Assembly (NCBI RefSeq): GCF_002954585.1
Contig: NZ_MSCI01000001.1
Span: 434,001 to 498,000 of the forward strand
Direction of reading: 5' to 3'
Source: Vibrio chagasii
Lineage (GTDB): Bacteria; Pseudomonadota; Gammaproteobacteria; Enterobacterales; Vibrionaceae
Length of the DNA: 64,000 bases
A program made the position numbers and the translations under genes. Within the stretch, counting starts at the first letter, position 1; the number at the start of each line of letters is the position of its first letter. The notes under the pieces are model-generated. The model had not been told where the DNA came from, made no database searches, and worked only from the letters and a program-made list of their open reading frames with translations. This document shows, piece by piece, positions 23,156 through 32,941 of this stretch.

Positions 23156-23716
23156 ATGAAGAAAAACGGCTTTACGTTAATGGAACTAATCGTTGTGATC
23201 GTGATAATCGGTATTATTGCTGTAACGGCAGCGCCGAGGTTTCTTAATATCCAAGAATCAGCGAGAGAAGCGGTGCTTGAAGGTGTTGCGGGTGCAATGG
23301 AAGGGGTCATTACACAAGTAACGTCTAAAGCGATTATCGCTGGACTTAATCCAGACGCGTCAAACCCAGGTGATCAGAGCAACTATGTGATCGATTTTGG
23401 TATCGGCAGTGTGGAAGTTGACTGGGGAACACTTTGCCCAGAGAGCCGAGGAGAGTCGGGCGACAAATTAACGATGATCGACTTTATGACCTTGTCTGAT
23501 GATGACAGTATAATTTCTGACTTTGGTAATAGACACACGGTCGTCGGATATAACCAACCTTTTAGTGATGATGATTTAAATAAGAACCATATAACGGATG
23601 ACGCGTTACCGTCAGGGTGTTATGTACTTTATGACTCCTTTGGACGCTCTAATGCCAGTCAATGTCCTCCGGAAGGGTGTGTGTGTACGGTTCGCGTTGT
23701 GAACGATGAGTGTTAA
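23156..23716 (+). CDS. type IV pilin-like / pseudopilin protein
   Basis: ATG 23156 gives 186 aa (the frame also opens at GTG 23147). The N-terminus MKKNG-FTLMELIVVIVIIGII is a class III prepilin signal, with cleavage after Gly and Glu at +5, followed by the hydrophobic assembly helix. The globular domain has Cys residues in a cluster (CPESRGESG, CYVL, QCPPEGCVCTVRVVNDEC) that probably form disulfides. It looks like a MSHA/GspG-type pseudopilin but no secretion or pilus operon surrounds it, so it is an orphan. Confidence 0.85.
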   Translation: MKKNGFTLMELIVVIVIIGIIAVTAAPRFLNIQESAREAVLEGVAGAMEGVITQVTSKAIIAGLNPDASNPGDQSNYVIDFGIGSVEVDWGTLCPESRGESGDKLTMIDFMTLSDDDSIISDFGNRHTVVGYNQPFSDDDLNKNHITDDALPSGCYVLYDSFGRSNASQCPPEGCVCTVRVVNDEC

Positions 23717-23752
23717 ACAAACGCATTCTTAGCTTTTAGAGACAGAATAAAA

Positions 23753-23790
23753 AAGCGCGTTATCGTCAATGGGCAGTAACGCGCTTCTTT
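23753..23790. terminator. convergent terminator between the pilin and MATE genes
   Basis: AAGCGCGTTA pairs with TAACGCGCTT around a 14-nt loop and is followed by C and TTT. It serves both convergent genes. Confidence 0.8.
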
Positions 23791-23811
23791 GTATTAGTTG
23801 ATTGGTTCAAC

Positions 23812-25194
23812 TCAATTTGTCGCTATCGCATCTGCTGGTGGCAAGTCACGCTTCTTAATCACGTATCGTAAGCGAAGTAGCATCAGAGCGGCTGAGACAC
23901 TCAAACCAGTTAGAATACCAATCCAAAAGCCTTCTTCGCCCATAGCTGGAACCACGTAGTCGGTTAAGCCCAACACCATACCCATAGGTAGCGCTATGCC
24001 CCAGTATGAAGCGATAGCTAAGATCATTGGGATCTTAGTATCTTTATAGCCGCGCAGAGCACCATTTGCAGAGGTTTGCAGTGCATCACTGAATTGGTAC
24101 ATAGCGGTAAAGGTCAATAACACTGCTGCCGTTGCGCTGATTACAGGGTCTGTCGTGTAAAGCCTAATGATTAATTCAGGGAACAGTAGGAACATCGCCA
24201 CTGAAAGCAACGAGATTAATGCTGCCACCAAAATACCGACTTTACTGCGCTCAATCGCACCAAGTTCGTCTTTTTCACCCAAAGCGTGACCAACACGAAT
24301 CGTAATGCCAAACGAGATACTCATTGGGATCACGTAAGTCAGGCTCGATATATTGAGAGCGATTTGCGCCGCTGCCACGTTCTCTGCGCCAATACGGCCG
24401 ATCATCAATGCGATAACCGCAAAGATACTGCCACACACAGCGATGTTCATACCGATAGGTAAACCTAGCTTTAGAAGGTGAAGCATCTCTTTTGCTTTTG
24501 GCTTCGCATCGGCAAAGCTAATAATGGTCTTATAGTGGTGATGACCATTAATGTAGGAATACAACATGCCCGACATTAGCCAATACACTAAACTTGTAGC
24601 CCAACCACAGCCCACAGCGCCCATTTCAGGGAAACCAAACTTACCGTAAATAAGCACGTAGTTGACTGGAATGTTAATTAACAAACCAATTACCGAAATG
24701 ATCATCGGTACTTTGGTGTTGTTCATGCCTTCACAGAAGCCGTTCAAAGTGTAGAACAGGGCAATACCCGGTACACCAAAGGCTAGGGCAAACGCATAGT
24801 CACTGCCGATAGGAATAATCTCAGCGGCAACCCCAATCCATTCTAAGATGGGTTTCGCACTTACGAGGTAAGCGATGAGCAGTACACTCGCAATTAATGC
24901 AAGCCATACCATTTGAAAGAACTCGACAGAGATACTCTGAAAGTCGCGAGCGCCACGGTGGTAAGCAACGACCGGCGTTAACGCCATAATCACACCACGT
25001 AGTAACAGCAACACAGGAATCCAAAGGCTAGTGCCAAGTGCAATAGCGGCAAGATCGGCGGGGCTTACTTGGCCAGCCATTGTCGTATCGACAAATCCCA
25101 TCGCTTGGGTAGCTATTTGAGTCAAAATGATTGGAATCGAAAGATGCATAAGCGCACCCGATTCACGAGTAAAAGGACGAAGTTTCATTAGCAT
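23812..25194 (-). CDS. MATE-family multidrug efflux protein
   Basis: A 460-aa cation-antiporter of the MATE/NorM family (start at 25194 or at the second Met at 25188). About twelve hydrophobic helices occur in two pseudo-symmetric halves, with the duplicated motifs ILTQIATQAMGFVDTTMAGQVS and IAVCGSIFAVIALMIGRIGAENVAAAQIALNISS. It exports cationic drugs coupled to Na+ or H+. It is a NorM-like paralogue rather than NorM itself. No regulator gene is adjacent. Confidence 0.92.
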   Translation of the reverse strand: MLMKLRPFTRESGALMHLSIPIILTQIATQAMGFVDTTMAGQVSPADLAAIALGTSLWIPVLLLLRGVIMALTPVVAYHRGARDFQSISVEFFQMVWLALIASVLLIAYLVSAKPILEWIGVAAEIIPIGSDYAFALAFGVPGIALFYTLNGFCEGMNNTKVPMIISVIGLLINIPVNYVLIYGKFGFPEMGAVGCGWATSLVYWLMSGMLYSYINGHHHYKTIISFADAKPKAKEMLHLLKLGLPIGMNIAVCGSIFAVIALMIGRIGAENVAAAQIALNISSLTYVIPMSISFGITIRVGHALGEKDELGAIERSKVGILVAALISLLSVAMFLLFPELIIRLYTTDPVISATAAVLLTFTAMYQFSDALQTSANGALRGYKDTKIPMILAIASYWGIALPMGMVLGLTDYVVPAMGEEGFWIGILTGLSVSAALMLLRLRYVIKKRDLPPADAIATN

Positions 25195-25583
25195 GGAAGT
25201 TCAAAACACCAATATAAATGCACCAGTGATGGCAGGATGGCCGGTGTGCATTTTAGGATGTGCCCCGTTTGGGCGGCGACAATATAAACACCTTACCGTA
25301 TAGGGTCAAGCATTGGATTTATAGAGTTTAATTTGCTCTGAGGTAAGGGTAGGTTGTGATGGTTACAACACGGATATAACGCGTGTAAGCTCATGATTTA
25401 GTGGGAATCATACAAGGCAGTTAAATTATATATTTGCTATACTAATCACTAAGTAGGCGGCATAAGTGATTGTTATGGGAAGACGGAGGCTAGTAAAATT
25501 GTTGGCATAGGGAACTAGGTAGGAAAGTTCTGTAGCTAAGTCCAGAGCTTTTTAACAGGTGTTGTAGAACAATAGGGATACAA
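25195..25583. other. intergenic region, 389 bp
   Basis: No gene or clear RNA structure is seen. It must hold the leftward promoter of the MATE gene and the rightward promoter of the next gene. Confidence 0.45.
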
Positions 25584-25892
25584 ATGGAAATTACAGTTAA
25601 GAAAATCTCGAAAAGGTCTCTTTTCAAAATGCTCTTTATCGGATTTAGTCTGAGCTTCTTTGTTTTCTTCTTAATATGTGGTGTCGCATCCATATTTGGT
25701 GCGGAAACGGTAAAGTGGGAACAGACACCAGTAACGGGGCTGTCTGGTCTGCTACTAGCTTTAGCAATGTGGCCAATGTTTAGTTTGTTTCTAACGCTGT
25801 TTATGTGGTGTTTTGTAGCGTTCGGTTTGTGGATTTTCTCATTAGTTAAACCACTGAAGCTGGTTTTTAAAGAGACTACTATCTCCAACTAA
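25584..25892 (+). CDS. small integral membrane protein, 102 aa
   Basis: Two to three hydrophobic segments are visible (SLFKMLFIGFSLSFFVFFLICGVASIF, GLLLALAMWPMFSLFLTLFMWCFV, FGLWIFSLVKP). It begins with a short basic stretch and ends with a Lys-rich tail. ATG 25584 has weak ribosome binding sequence upstream. The order of segments resembles the E3-type membrane proteins of vibrios but I assign no family. Function unknown. Confidence 0.65.
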   Translation: MEITVKKISKRSLFKMLFIGFSLSFFVFFLICGVASIFGAETVKWEQTPVTGLSGLLLALAMWPMFSLFLTLFMWCFVAFGLWIFSLVKPLKLVFKETTISN

Positions 25893-26085
25893 CCACCGTT
25901 AATAAACGGCTTAGGTTAATTAGCAACGAGTAGTACATATAGTTATTTCTTTAAAAACTAAAGTTGCTAGTTGCCTCAAAGTATTGCTGGAAGTTATCTG
26001 CTCTTATGTCCGCCCTCGTTTTATCTTTTATGTGAATCATTTTATTGTTACCCTCGCATCCGTATGAATGACTAGGTTAACCGTT

Positions 26086-26376
26086 ATGAAATTAAGATTA
26101 CTGAGTTTAGCGTTTGCGCTCGTCCTAAGTGGTTGCTCTTTACTTGTGACTGAGAGCTACTTTGGTGAAAGTTGGACCGGACATCATATAGATAAACTTG
26201 TAGAGCAGTGGGGAGAACCCTACCAAATGAAGTCTATAGATGGTGGTGTGATTGAGGCGGAATATAGGATCTTCAATGACAGTTGCACGTATACTTTTAT
26301 TACGGATGAGCAAGGTGTAATTGAATCCTATAAGTATCAAAGTACGTTTTTAGGAACATGTAAGCCAATAGGGTAA
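26086..26376 (+). CDS. small lipoprotein, 96 aa
   Basis: I choose ATG 26086 over the earlier ATG 26068 because it starts exactly at the lipoprotein signal MKLRLLSLAFALVLSGC. After the Cys the protein continues SLLVTESYFGESWTGHHIDKLVEQWGEP, a small alpha/beta fold resembling SmpA/OmlA-type lipoproteins in length and in the ESWTG..D.LV..WG.P motif. It has two further Cys residues near the end. Envelope function, exact role unknown. Confidence 0.75.
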   Translation: MKLRLLSLAFALVLSGCSLLVTESYFGESWTGHHIDKLVEQWGEPYQMKSIDGGVIEAEYRIFNDSCTYTFITDEQGVIESYKYQSTFLGTCKPIG

Positions 26377-26475
26377 ACACCAACCATACAACTATGGCGC
26401 CAATATCAACTTGGCGCTATCTATCATGACCATGCCATCATTGTTTAGTTTCAAACCTATCTTTGTATTAGCCTC

Positions 26476-26589
26476 TTACTGCCACAGAGCCAGCAAAAAT
26501 ACCAAAAAACCAATTCCAAGTGTTACTTTTAGAAGCAAGCCAAGAGGGGCTCCACCTTTTGGCGCTTTGTTACAACATCCCATCATCAT
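26476..26589 (-). CDS. small conserved membrane protein, 37 aa
   Basis: On the minus strand three adjacent ATG codons (26589, 26586, 26583) follow GAGGA. The product is MMMGCCNKAPKGGAPLGLLL followed by a hydrophobic helix KVTLGIGFLVFLLALWQ. The Cys-Cys pair, Gly-rich turn and single C-terminal membrane helix look like a small membrane protein conserved among vibrios (from memory). It lies just downstream of the gcvP terminator and was too short for standard gene calling. Function unknown. Confidence 0.65.
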   Translation of the reverse strand: MMMGCCNKAPKGGAPLGLLLKVTLGIGFLVFLLALWQ

Positions 26590-26674
26590 TTCCTCATACA
26601 TCGTTGGATTAATCTCACCTTAAACCTTTCCCTTACGGTAAGGTCAATGCTTTTGTTGGACTCAAATTTCAGAC

Positions 26675-26708
26675 AACAAAAAAGCGAACCAAGTGGTTCG
26701 CTTTTGTT
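26675..26708 (-). terminator. terminator of the gcvP transcript
   Basis: AACAAAAAAGCGAACC pairs with GGTTCGCTTTTGTT around AAGT. On the minus strand it is followed by T-rich sequence. It separates gcvP from the small gene at 26476-26589. Confidence 0.85.
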
Positions 26709-26736
26709 ATGTTTCGCTACTTAGCGCCGCTACGTA

Positions 26737-29616
26737 TTAATCTTCGTAGTTATCGATGCTTGGGCAAGAACAGATTAGGTTACGGTCGCCGTATACGTTG
26801 TCTACACGGTTAACAGTAGGCCAGTACTTCGAGTTCTTCGTTGCTTTCGATGGGAAACAACCAAGTTCACGAGAGTAAGGGCGATCCCATTCTGCGCCAG
26901 CTAGGTCAACTTGTGTGTGCGGTGCGTTCACTAGAGGGTTGTTGTCTAGTGGCCATTCACCGTTTTTCACTGCTGCCATTTCGTGGCGGATTGCGATCAT
27001 CGCTTCACAGAAACGGTCTAGCTCTTCTAAATCTTCTGATTCAGTTGGCTCTACCATTAGCGTGCCAGCAACTGGGAAAGACATAGTAGGCGCGTGGAAA
27101 CCGAAGTCCATTAGACGCTTAGCAATATCTTCTTCGCTGATGCCTGTTTCTTCTTTTAGTGGACGAATATCGATAATACATTCGTGCGCTACGCGGCCGT
27201 TAGTACCACGGTAAAGAACAGGGTAGTGAGGACGTAGTTTTTCCATCACGTAGTTCGCGTTCAGGATCGCAACTTTAGTCGCGTCTGTTAGGCCAGGTTC
27301 GCCCATCATAGCGATGTAAGCCCAAGAGATAGGTAGGATTGAAGCACTACCCAGATCTGCTGCTGATACCGCGCAGTCAGAACCTTGTACACCGTTTTCG
27401 ATGTGACCTGGTAGGAAAGGTGCTAGGTGCGATTTAACGCCGATAGGACCCATACCCGGACCACCACCACCGTGTGGGATACAGAATGTTTTGTGAAGGT
27501 TCAAGTGAGATACGTCTGAACCGATGAAGCCAGGAGAAGTTAGACCTACTTGAGCGTTCATGTTCGCGCCGTCTAGGTAAACCTGACCGCCCGCTGCGTG
27601 TACTTGTTCACATACTTCCTTCACTTGCTCTTCGTATACGCCGTGCGTAGAAGGGTAAGTGATCATGATGCTTGATAGGTTGTCTTTGTGCTTCTCGATT
27701 TTCGCTGCTAGGTCAGTCATGTCGATGTTGCCATCTTCATCACACTTAACAACTACTACCTTCATTGAAACCATTGATGCTGTTGCAGGGTTAGTACCGT
27801 GCGCAGAGCTTGGGATCAGACAAACGTTACGGTGAGCTTCACCGCGGCTTGCGTGGTAACGTTGAATCGCGATTAGACCTGCGTATTCGCCAGATGCACC
27901 AGAGTTAGGCTGTAGTGAGAAATCGTCGTAACCGGTGATTTCACATAGCTTCTCTTTAAGATCTTTCGCTAGTGCTGTGTAACCAGCCGCTTGCTCTAGA
28001 GGTGCGAATGGGTGAATAGAACCAAACTCAGGCCATGTTACTGGGATCATCTCAGCAGCAGCGTTCAGCTTCATCGTACAGCTGCCCAGTGGGATCATGC
28101 CGTGCGTTAGTGAGAAGTCTTTGTTCTCAAGCTGTTTTAGGTAACGCATCATTTGCGTTTCGCTGTGGTGCGTGTTGAATACTGGGTGAGTTAGGAACTC
28201 AGATTCACGACGGCAGTTTTCTGGAATTGCTGCAAACTCGTTTGATGCAATGTCAGTAGATAGTGCTTGAACGTCTTCTTTCACGTCGAAGATAGCGAAT
28301 AGGGCATTCACATCATCCACTGTGGTTGTTTCGTCTAAGCTGATACCGATCTTGCCTGGAAGTAGACGTAGGTTGATGTCTGCTGCTTGCGCTTTCGCGT
28401 ACAGTGCATCTGTCTTCTCTTCAGAGTTGATTGTGATGGTATCGAAGAAGCTGTTGTTCGTTAGCTCGTAACCGGCTTTAGTCAGGCCAGCCGCTAGGAT
28501 AGCTGTCATGTGGTGTGTACGACGAGCAATAGTACGTAGGCCTTCTGCGCCGTGGTAAACCGCGTAGAAAGACGCCATATTTGCTAGAAGTGCTTGAGCT
28601 GTACAGATGTTTGATGTCGCTTTCTCGCGGCGGATGTGTTGCTCACGAGTTTGCATTGCCATACGTAGCGCTTGGTTACCGTGCGTGTCGATAGAAACAC
28701 CGATTACACGACCTGGCATTGTACGCTTGTGCTTTTCACGAGTTGCCATGAATGCAGCGTGTGGACCGCCGTAACCCATAGGAACACCAAAGCGCTGAGC
28801 TGAACCGATTACTACGTCTGCGCCCATTTCGCCTGCTGGCTTAAGTAGAGCAGAAGCTAATAGGTCAGTAGCAACTGTAACTAGTGTTTTGTTAGCTTGA
28901 GCTTTAGCAATTACGTCTGTTAGGTCACGTACTTCACCTGTTGTACCAGGGTATTGAACTAGTGCACCAAAGACGTCTTGCTCTGGAAGTGTTTCAAGAG
29001 CGCCAACCATTACTTCAAAACCGATGTACTCAGCACGAGTTTTAACAACTTCTAGTGTTTGAGGGTGAACATCGTCAGCAACGAAGAATACTTTGCTCTT
29101 GCTCTTACCAGCACGCTTACACAGTGTCATTGCCTCGCCAGCCGCTGTCGCTTCATCAAGAAGAGACGCGTTCGCGATTTCCATACCAGTTAGGTCCATG
29201 ACCATCTGTTGGTAGTTAAGCAGAGACTCAAGACGGCCTTGAGAAATCTCTGGTTGGTATGGTGTGTAAGCTGTGTACCAGCCCGGGTTCTCTAAAACGT
29301 TACGTAGAATAACGTTTGGAGTGAATGTGTTGTAGTAGCCTTGGCCAATGAAAGTACGTTTCACTTGGTTTAGGTTAGCGATCTCTTTAAGAGAGGTCAG
29401 CATGTCCATTTCGCTCAGTGGCGCAGCAAGTGTCATTGGTTTTTCAAGACGGATTTGTGCAGGAACCGTTTCGTCGATCAGTGCGTCTAGGCTAGTCGCG
29501 TTGATCGCTTCAAGCATTTTTTGCTGGTCTGCTTTATTTGGGCCGTTATGACGAGCAACAAACTCGTTTTGTGTACCCAAGTATTTCAGTAATTGGCTTT
29601 GAAGTAATTCAGTCAT
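26737..29616 (-). CDS. gcvP: glycine dehydrogenase (decarboxylating), P protein
   Basis: P protein of the glycine cleavage system: it decarboxylates glycine with PLP and passes the methylamine group to the lipoyl arm of GcvH. The 959-aa length fits the fused alpha-plus-beta bacterial form. The PLP lysine is visible near residue 709 in [20 protein letters not shown], and the second-half motif [12 protein letters not shown] is present. It is the last gene of the leftward unit glyA-gcvH-gcvP, separated from gcvH by a hairpin. The 90-bp gap and the terminator downstream support an operon. Confidence 0.98.
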   Translation of the reverse strand: MTELLQSQLLKYLGTQNEFVARHNGPNKADQQKMLEAINATSLDALIDETVPAQIRLEKPMTLAAPLSEMDMLTSLKEIANLNQVKRTFIGQGYYNTFTPNVILRNVLENPGWYTAYTPYQPEISQGRLESLLNYQQMVMDLTGMEIANASLLDEATAAGEAMTLCKRAGKSKSKVFFVADDVHPQTLEVVKTRAEYIGFEVMVGALETLPEQDVFGALVQYPGTTGEVRDLTDVIAKAQANKTLVTVATDLLASALLKPAGEMGADVVIGSAQRFGVPMGYGGPHAAFMATREKHKRTMPGRVIGVSIDTHGNQALRMAMQTREQHIRREKATSNICTAQALLANMASFYAVYHGAEGLRTIARRTHHMTAILAAGLTKAGYELTNNSFFDTITINSEEKTDALYAKAQAADINLRLLPGKIGISLDETTTVDDVNALFAIFDVKEDVQALSTDIASNEFAAIPENCRRESEFLTHPVFNTHHSETQMMRYLKQLENKDFSLTHGMIPLGSCTMKLNAAAEMIPVTWPEFGSIHPFAPLEQAAGYTALAKDLKEKLCEITGYDDFSLQPNSGASGEYAGLIAIQRYHASRGEAHRNVCLIPSSAHGTNPATASMVSMKVVVVKCDEDGNIDMTDLAAKIEKHKDNLSSIMITYPSTHGVYEEQVKEVCEQVHAAGGQVYLDGANMNAQVGLTSPGFIGSDVSHLNLHKTFCIPHGGGGPGMGPIGVKSHLAPFLPGHIENGVQGSDCAVSAADLGSASILPISWAYIAMMGEPGLTDATKVAILNANYVMEKLRPHYPVLYRGTNGRVAHECIIDIRPLKEETGISEEDIAKRLMDFGFHAPTMSFPVAGTLMVEPTESEDLEELDRFCEAMIAIRHEMAAVKNGEWPLDNNPLVNAPHTQVDLAGAEWDRPYSRELGCFPSKATKNSKYWPTVNRVDNVYGDRNLICSCPSIDNYED

Positions 29617-29664
29617 GATATCGTTCTACTTTCTCTCTGGAGCCGTGAGCTAGCCCCTAAAATT

Positions 29665-29686
29665 AAGCTGCTCACAAGAGCAGCTT
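29665..29686 (-). promoter_or_regulatory. intercistronic hairpin gcvH-gcvP
   Basis: AAGCTGCTC pairs perfectly with GAGCAGCTT around ACAA in the 90-bp gap between gcvH and gcvP. No long T-run follows on the minus strand, so it may protect or moderate the transcript rather than end it. Confidence 0.6.
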
Positions 29687-29706
29687 TATCGTAATGAGGT
29701 TACCTA

Positions 29707-30087
29707 TTAGTCTTCTTCGATAGAGCTTAGGTATTCTTCCGCATCTTTAAGGTTGTCTAGTTCAGACGCATCAGACATCTTCACTTTAACAATCCAACCA
29801 CCTTCATAAGGTTCTTCGTTGATTAGCTCTGGGCTATCTTCTAGTTCTTCGTTGATTTCTACGATTTCACCAGAGATTGGCGCGTAGATATCAGAAGCAG
29901 CTTTAACTGACTCAACTAGAGAGAAGCTTTCGCCAGCTTCAATTTCGTCATCAGTTTCAGGCAGGTCAACAAACACAACGTCACCTAGCATCTCTTGAGC
30001 GTGCTCAGAAATACCGATAGTTACAGTACCGTCACCGTTGTCTTTTACCCACTCGTGGCTGTCTGCAAACTTAAGTGTATTGTCCAT
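29707..30087 (-). CDS. gcvH: glycine cleavage system H protein
   Basis: The lipoyl carrier of the glycine cleavage complex, 126 aa, shuttling the methylamine intermediate between GcvP, GcvT and lipoamide dehydrogenase. The lipoylation lysine is in [19 protein letters not shown] near residue 66, the hallmark of the family. The start at 30087 is preceded by GGAGAA. It sits between gcvP and glyA in the leftward unit. Confidence 0.97.
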   Translation of the reverse strand: MDNTLKFADSHEWVKDNGDGTVTIGISEHAQEMLGDVVFVDLPETDDEIEAGESFSLVESVKAASDIYAPISGEIVEINEELEDSPELINEEPYEGGWIVKVKMSDASELDNLKDAEEYLSSIEED

Positions 30088-30138
30088 TGCTTATTCTCCA
30101 AAAATTTATGAGGTTTTAATTTAAATCTTAAAAACGGA

Positions 30139-31431
30139 TTAACGGTAAAGAGGGAAGCGCTTGCAAAGCTCTTTAACTTGCTTGCGAACACGTTGCTCAA
30201 CTTCAGCGTTGCCTTCAGGGCTTTCAACCAAGCCATCAAGAACATCACCGATCCATTCACCGATAAGTTTGAATTCTTCAGTGCCAAAACCACGACTGGT
30301 TCCAGCTGGCGTACCTAAACGAATACCCGAAGTAATCATAGGCTTCTCTGAGTCGAATGGTATGCCATTTTTGTTACATGTGATGCCCGCACGCTCTAAT
30401 GCTTCTTCAGTTACGTTACCTTTCAAGCCCTTAGGACGAAGGTCAACCAGCATTAGGTGCGTATCAGTTCCGCCAGTCACAATGTCACAACCGCGAGTTT
30501 GCAACACTTCAGCAAGAACTTTTGCGTTATCGATCACTGAATTAATATAAGTATTAAATTCTGGGCCGAGTGCTTCACCAAATGCGACAGCTTTAGCCGC
30601 AATTACGTGCATTAGTGGGCCGCCTTGTAGGCCAGGGAATACTGCAGAGTTGATCTTTTTATTGATGTCTTCGTGGTTAGTCAGAATCATTCCGCCGCGT
30701 GGGCCACGAAGTGTTTTGTGCGTTGTTGTCGTTACAACGTGTGCGTGTGGTAGTGGGCTAGGGTGAGCACCTGTCGCGATAAGACCCGCGATGTGCGCCA
30801 TATCGACCATTAGAATAGCGCCAACTTCGTCAGCGATTTCACGGAATTTAGCGAAGTCGATAACGCGTGGGATAGCACTACCACCTGCAATAATCATTTT
30901 TGGTTGGCATTCGATCGCTTGAGCGCGTACCGCTTCGTAATCGATCTCTAGTGTGTCGCGGTCTACACCATATTGAACTGCGTTGAACCATTTACCAGAA
31001 AGAGCAGGGCGTGCACCGTGAGTAAGGTGGCCGCCAGCGTCTAAAGACATACCTAGGATAGTATCGCCAGGTTGAAGTAGGGCAAGTTTAACTGCGCCGT
31101 TTGCTTGAGCGCCTGAGTGAGGCTGTACGTTCGCGAATTCACATTTGAACAGCTGTTTAGCACGTTCAATCGCAATAGCTTCTACTGTATCTACGTGCTC
31201 ACAACCACCGTAGTAACGACGGCCTGGGTAGCCTTCTGCGTATTTGTTGGTTAGGCAAGTGCCTTGAGCTTGCATTACTGCTTTAGAAACGATGTTCTCA
31301 GAAGCAATAAGTTCGATTTGTTCGTTTTGACGAGTGTTCTCTGCTTGGATTCCAGCAAATACTGCGTCGTCAGTCGCAGATAGGTTCGTAGAGAAAAAAC
31401 TGTCTAAGCTATGGTTTTGGTAAGCGTTCAT
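30139..31431 (-). CDS. glyA: serine hydroxymethyltransferase
   Basis: A PLP enzyme interconverting serine and glycine with tetrahydrofolate; here it probably channels glycine and one-carbon units to the cleavage system. Length is 430 aa. The PLP lysine lies in [21 protein letters not shown] near residue 243. It starts the leftward unit. Being in the glycine cleavage cluster, it is probably the second glyA of the genome, the usual vibrio arrangement. Upstream there are two ACGCAAAC half-sites like those bound by PurR. Confidence 0.96.
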   Translation of the reverse strand: MNAYQNHSLDSFFSTNLSATDDAVFAGIQAENTRQNEQIELIASENIVSKAVMQAQGTCLTNKYAEGYPGRRYYGGCEHVDTVEAIAIERAKQLFKCEFANVQPHSGAQANGAVKLALLQPGDTILGMSLDAGGHLTHGARPALSGKWFNAVQYGVDRDTLEIDYEAVRAQAIECQPKMIIAGGSAIPRVIDFAKFREIADEVGAILMVDMAHIAGLIATGAHPSPLPHAHVVTTTTHKTLRGPRGGMILTNHEDINKKINSAVFPGLQGGPLMHVIAAKAVAFGEALGPEFNTYINSVIDNAKVLAEVLQTRGCDIVTGGTDTHLMLVDLRPKGLKGNVTEEALERAGITCNKNGIPFDSEKPMITSGIRLGTPAGTSRGFGTEEFKLIGEWIGDVLDGLVESPEGNAEVEQRVRKQVKELCKRFPLYR

Positions 31432-31856
31432 TGTCGAGACCTTTCATTAAGCTAATGGTGATTGTTTTTATAGTCCATTAGGTCTTACGTAGATTTCTGC
31501 ATCGGTATCGTTTGCGTTATATAGCTGTATAGATAGACGGTTTGCGTTTTATTTATACATCTACACCATCAAAGCGATCGTTGTAGGGTCAATGCAGCAC
31601 GAATTGGTTCCCAAAATTTCGGGTAAAAAACAGCTCTTACAAATGTTAAATCTATCACTTGTGACAAGCTGAAGTAGCATCTCTTCATCTAACAAGTCGA
31701 TAACATAGCTCCGATAAAATCAATTTTCAACAAAAATTTCCAATAGGAAACAGTTTTTCTCGTTTTGCTACAGGGAGCACGCTTTATTTCTCTGTGTGCT
31801 CTTTAATCAACAAAGCGCTTCATGCAACAATGAATTTAATAGACAGGAAGTAAGAA
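31432..31856. promoter_or_regulatory. divergent promoter region glyA / XRE regulator
   Basis: A 425-bp region with no gene. Read on the minus strand, two ACGCAAAC half-sites (near 31510 and 31540) resemble halves of the PurR box. No glycine riboswitch aptamer was recognised. Confidence 0.5.
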
Positions 31857-32495
31857 ATGAATGAGGGACCTATGTCAGAAGACATTTATGATGAGTACCC
31901 ATCTTTAACGTTAGCGAAGGAAACGTTAGATCAGAATATCGAGCCACTTAAGCTTGGTCAGCGTATTAAAGATATCCGCGGCAAGTTAGGCATTACGTTA
32001 GAGGAGGCGAGCCAACGTACCGGCTTAGCACGCTCTACGTTGAGTAAGATTGAGAACGAACAAATTTCGCCAACGTTTCAAGCAATGCAGAAACTAGCAA
32101 TAGGTTTGCAAATCGATATGCCGCAACTCTTTGAGCCGCCAAGGAAAAAAGTTGCGACGGGACGTCGTGACTTAACTAAGGCAGGCCAGGGGAAACCTCA
32201 CCCAACTCCAACTTACGAGCATGAACTGCTGGCGACTGAGCTTTCCAATAAAAAGATGATGCCATTCAAAAGCCGTGTTAGAGCACGTACTTTTGAAGAG
32301 TATAATGATTGGGTTCGTCACGATGGTGAAGAGTTCTTAATGGTTATCTCTGGTGATGTGATGTTCTACTCAGAATTCTATGAACCTGTACCGATGAGTG
32401 AAGGGGATAGCATGTATTACGATGCCAACATGGGCCATATGTTGATTTCCACCAGTACAGAAGATGCTCTTATTTTGTGGGTGACTGCAAAATAA
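31857..32495 (+). CDS. cupin-domain XRE-family regulator
   Basis: A 212-aa regulator with a helix-turn-helix at about residues 34-88 (LGQRIKDIRGKLGITLEEASQRTGLARSTLSKIENEQISPT) and a C-terminal cupin domain (DGEEFLMVISGDVMFYSE to ILWVTAK) that probably binds a small ligand. ATG 31857 is preceded by AGGAAG. Position between glyA and gcvT in divergent orientation makes it the likely local regulator of glycine cleavage. This is inference from context. A terminator follows at 32564. Confidence 0.88.
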   Translation: MNEGPMSEDIYDEYPSLTLAKETLDQNIEPLKLGQRIKDIRGKLGITLEEASQRTGLARSTLSKIENEQISPTFQAMQKLAIGLQIDMPQLFEPPRKKVATGRRDLTKAGQGKPHPTPTYEHELLATELSNKKMMPFKSRVRARTFEEYNDWVRHDGEEFLMVISGDVMFYSEFYEPVPMSEGDSMYYDANMGHMLISTSTEDALILWVTAK

Positions 32496-32524
32496 GTTAA
32501 CAAAATTAGAATTTCTTATAGTGA

Positions 32525-32540
32525 ATGCAAACGTTTGCTT
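32525..32540. promoter_or_regulatory. PurR-like box downstream of the XRE gene
   Basis: ATGCAAACGTTTGCTT carries the palindromic core GCAAACGTTTGC that matches the PurR consensus ACGCAAACGTTTTCGT closely. It lies in the region between the regulator and gcvT, but on the XRE side of that gene's terminator, more than 400 bp from gcvT. Its target is uncertain. Confidence 0.4.
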
Positions 32541-32563
32541 TTGTTTCTAACGCTTGCCAAAAG

Positions 32564-32603
32564 ACGCGATATTGGTGTTAAAAGCATCAATATCGCGTTT
32601 TTG
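32564..32603 (+). terminator. terminator of the XRE regulator gene
   Basis: ACGCGATATTG pairs with CAATATCGCGT around a 13-nt loop, followed by TTTTTG. Confidence 0.9.
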
Positions 32604-32691
32604 TATGCGACTAAAAGTTGTTTTTAAATTGTTAAATGTCACATTTTGAGCTGTTTTAATCTTGTTAAGGGTGTAAAACTGACTCAGGCTT

Positions 32692-32746
32692 GTTTACTAT
32701 AGTGAACACGGTTTACTCATGTTGATTGAAGTTTACTGAAGTGAAT
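32692..32746. promoter_or_regulatory. iterated operator-like repeats upstream of gcvT
   Basis: The element GTTTACT occurs at 32692, 32711 and 32731, spaced 19 and 20 bp, about two helical turns. The first and third are followed after two bases by AGTGAAC and AGTGAAT, forming dyads. This looks like a multi-site operator about 200 bp before the gcvT start. The binding protein is unknown; the adjacent XRE regulator is a natural candidate. Confidence 0.55.
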
Positions 32747-32941
32747 TCTTAGAAAGTGAGTTGTAGAGGTTTTGTACAGCTATCTGTTTTTATAACGCAG
32801 ACGATATAAGCCTATATAAGACATCACTTTTTACTATCTACTGTTTCTAACGTTAATCCGTATCGTTAGAGGCGACTCTAAATAGAGATAAAAGCGGCAG
32901 ACTCGACGTTGGAAAGCCTGCAACGCTTCATGGAGAAGAAA

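Noticed and set aside
26411..26623. 70-aa plus-strand ORF
   Set aside because: It is antisense to the small minus-strand membrane protein gene, which has a better start and composition.
31432..32941. Glycine riboswitch upstream of glyA or gcvT
   Set aside because: I looked for the typical tandem aptamer pattern on both strands and found no match; only PurR-like and other repeats are present.
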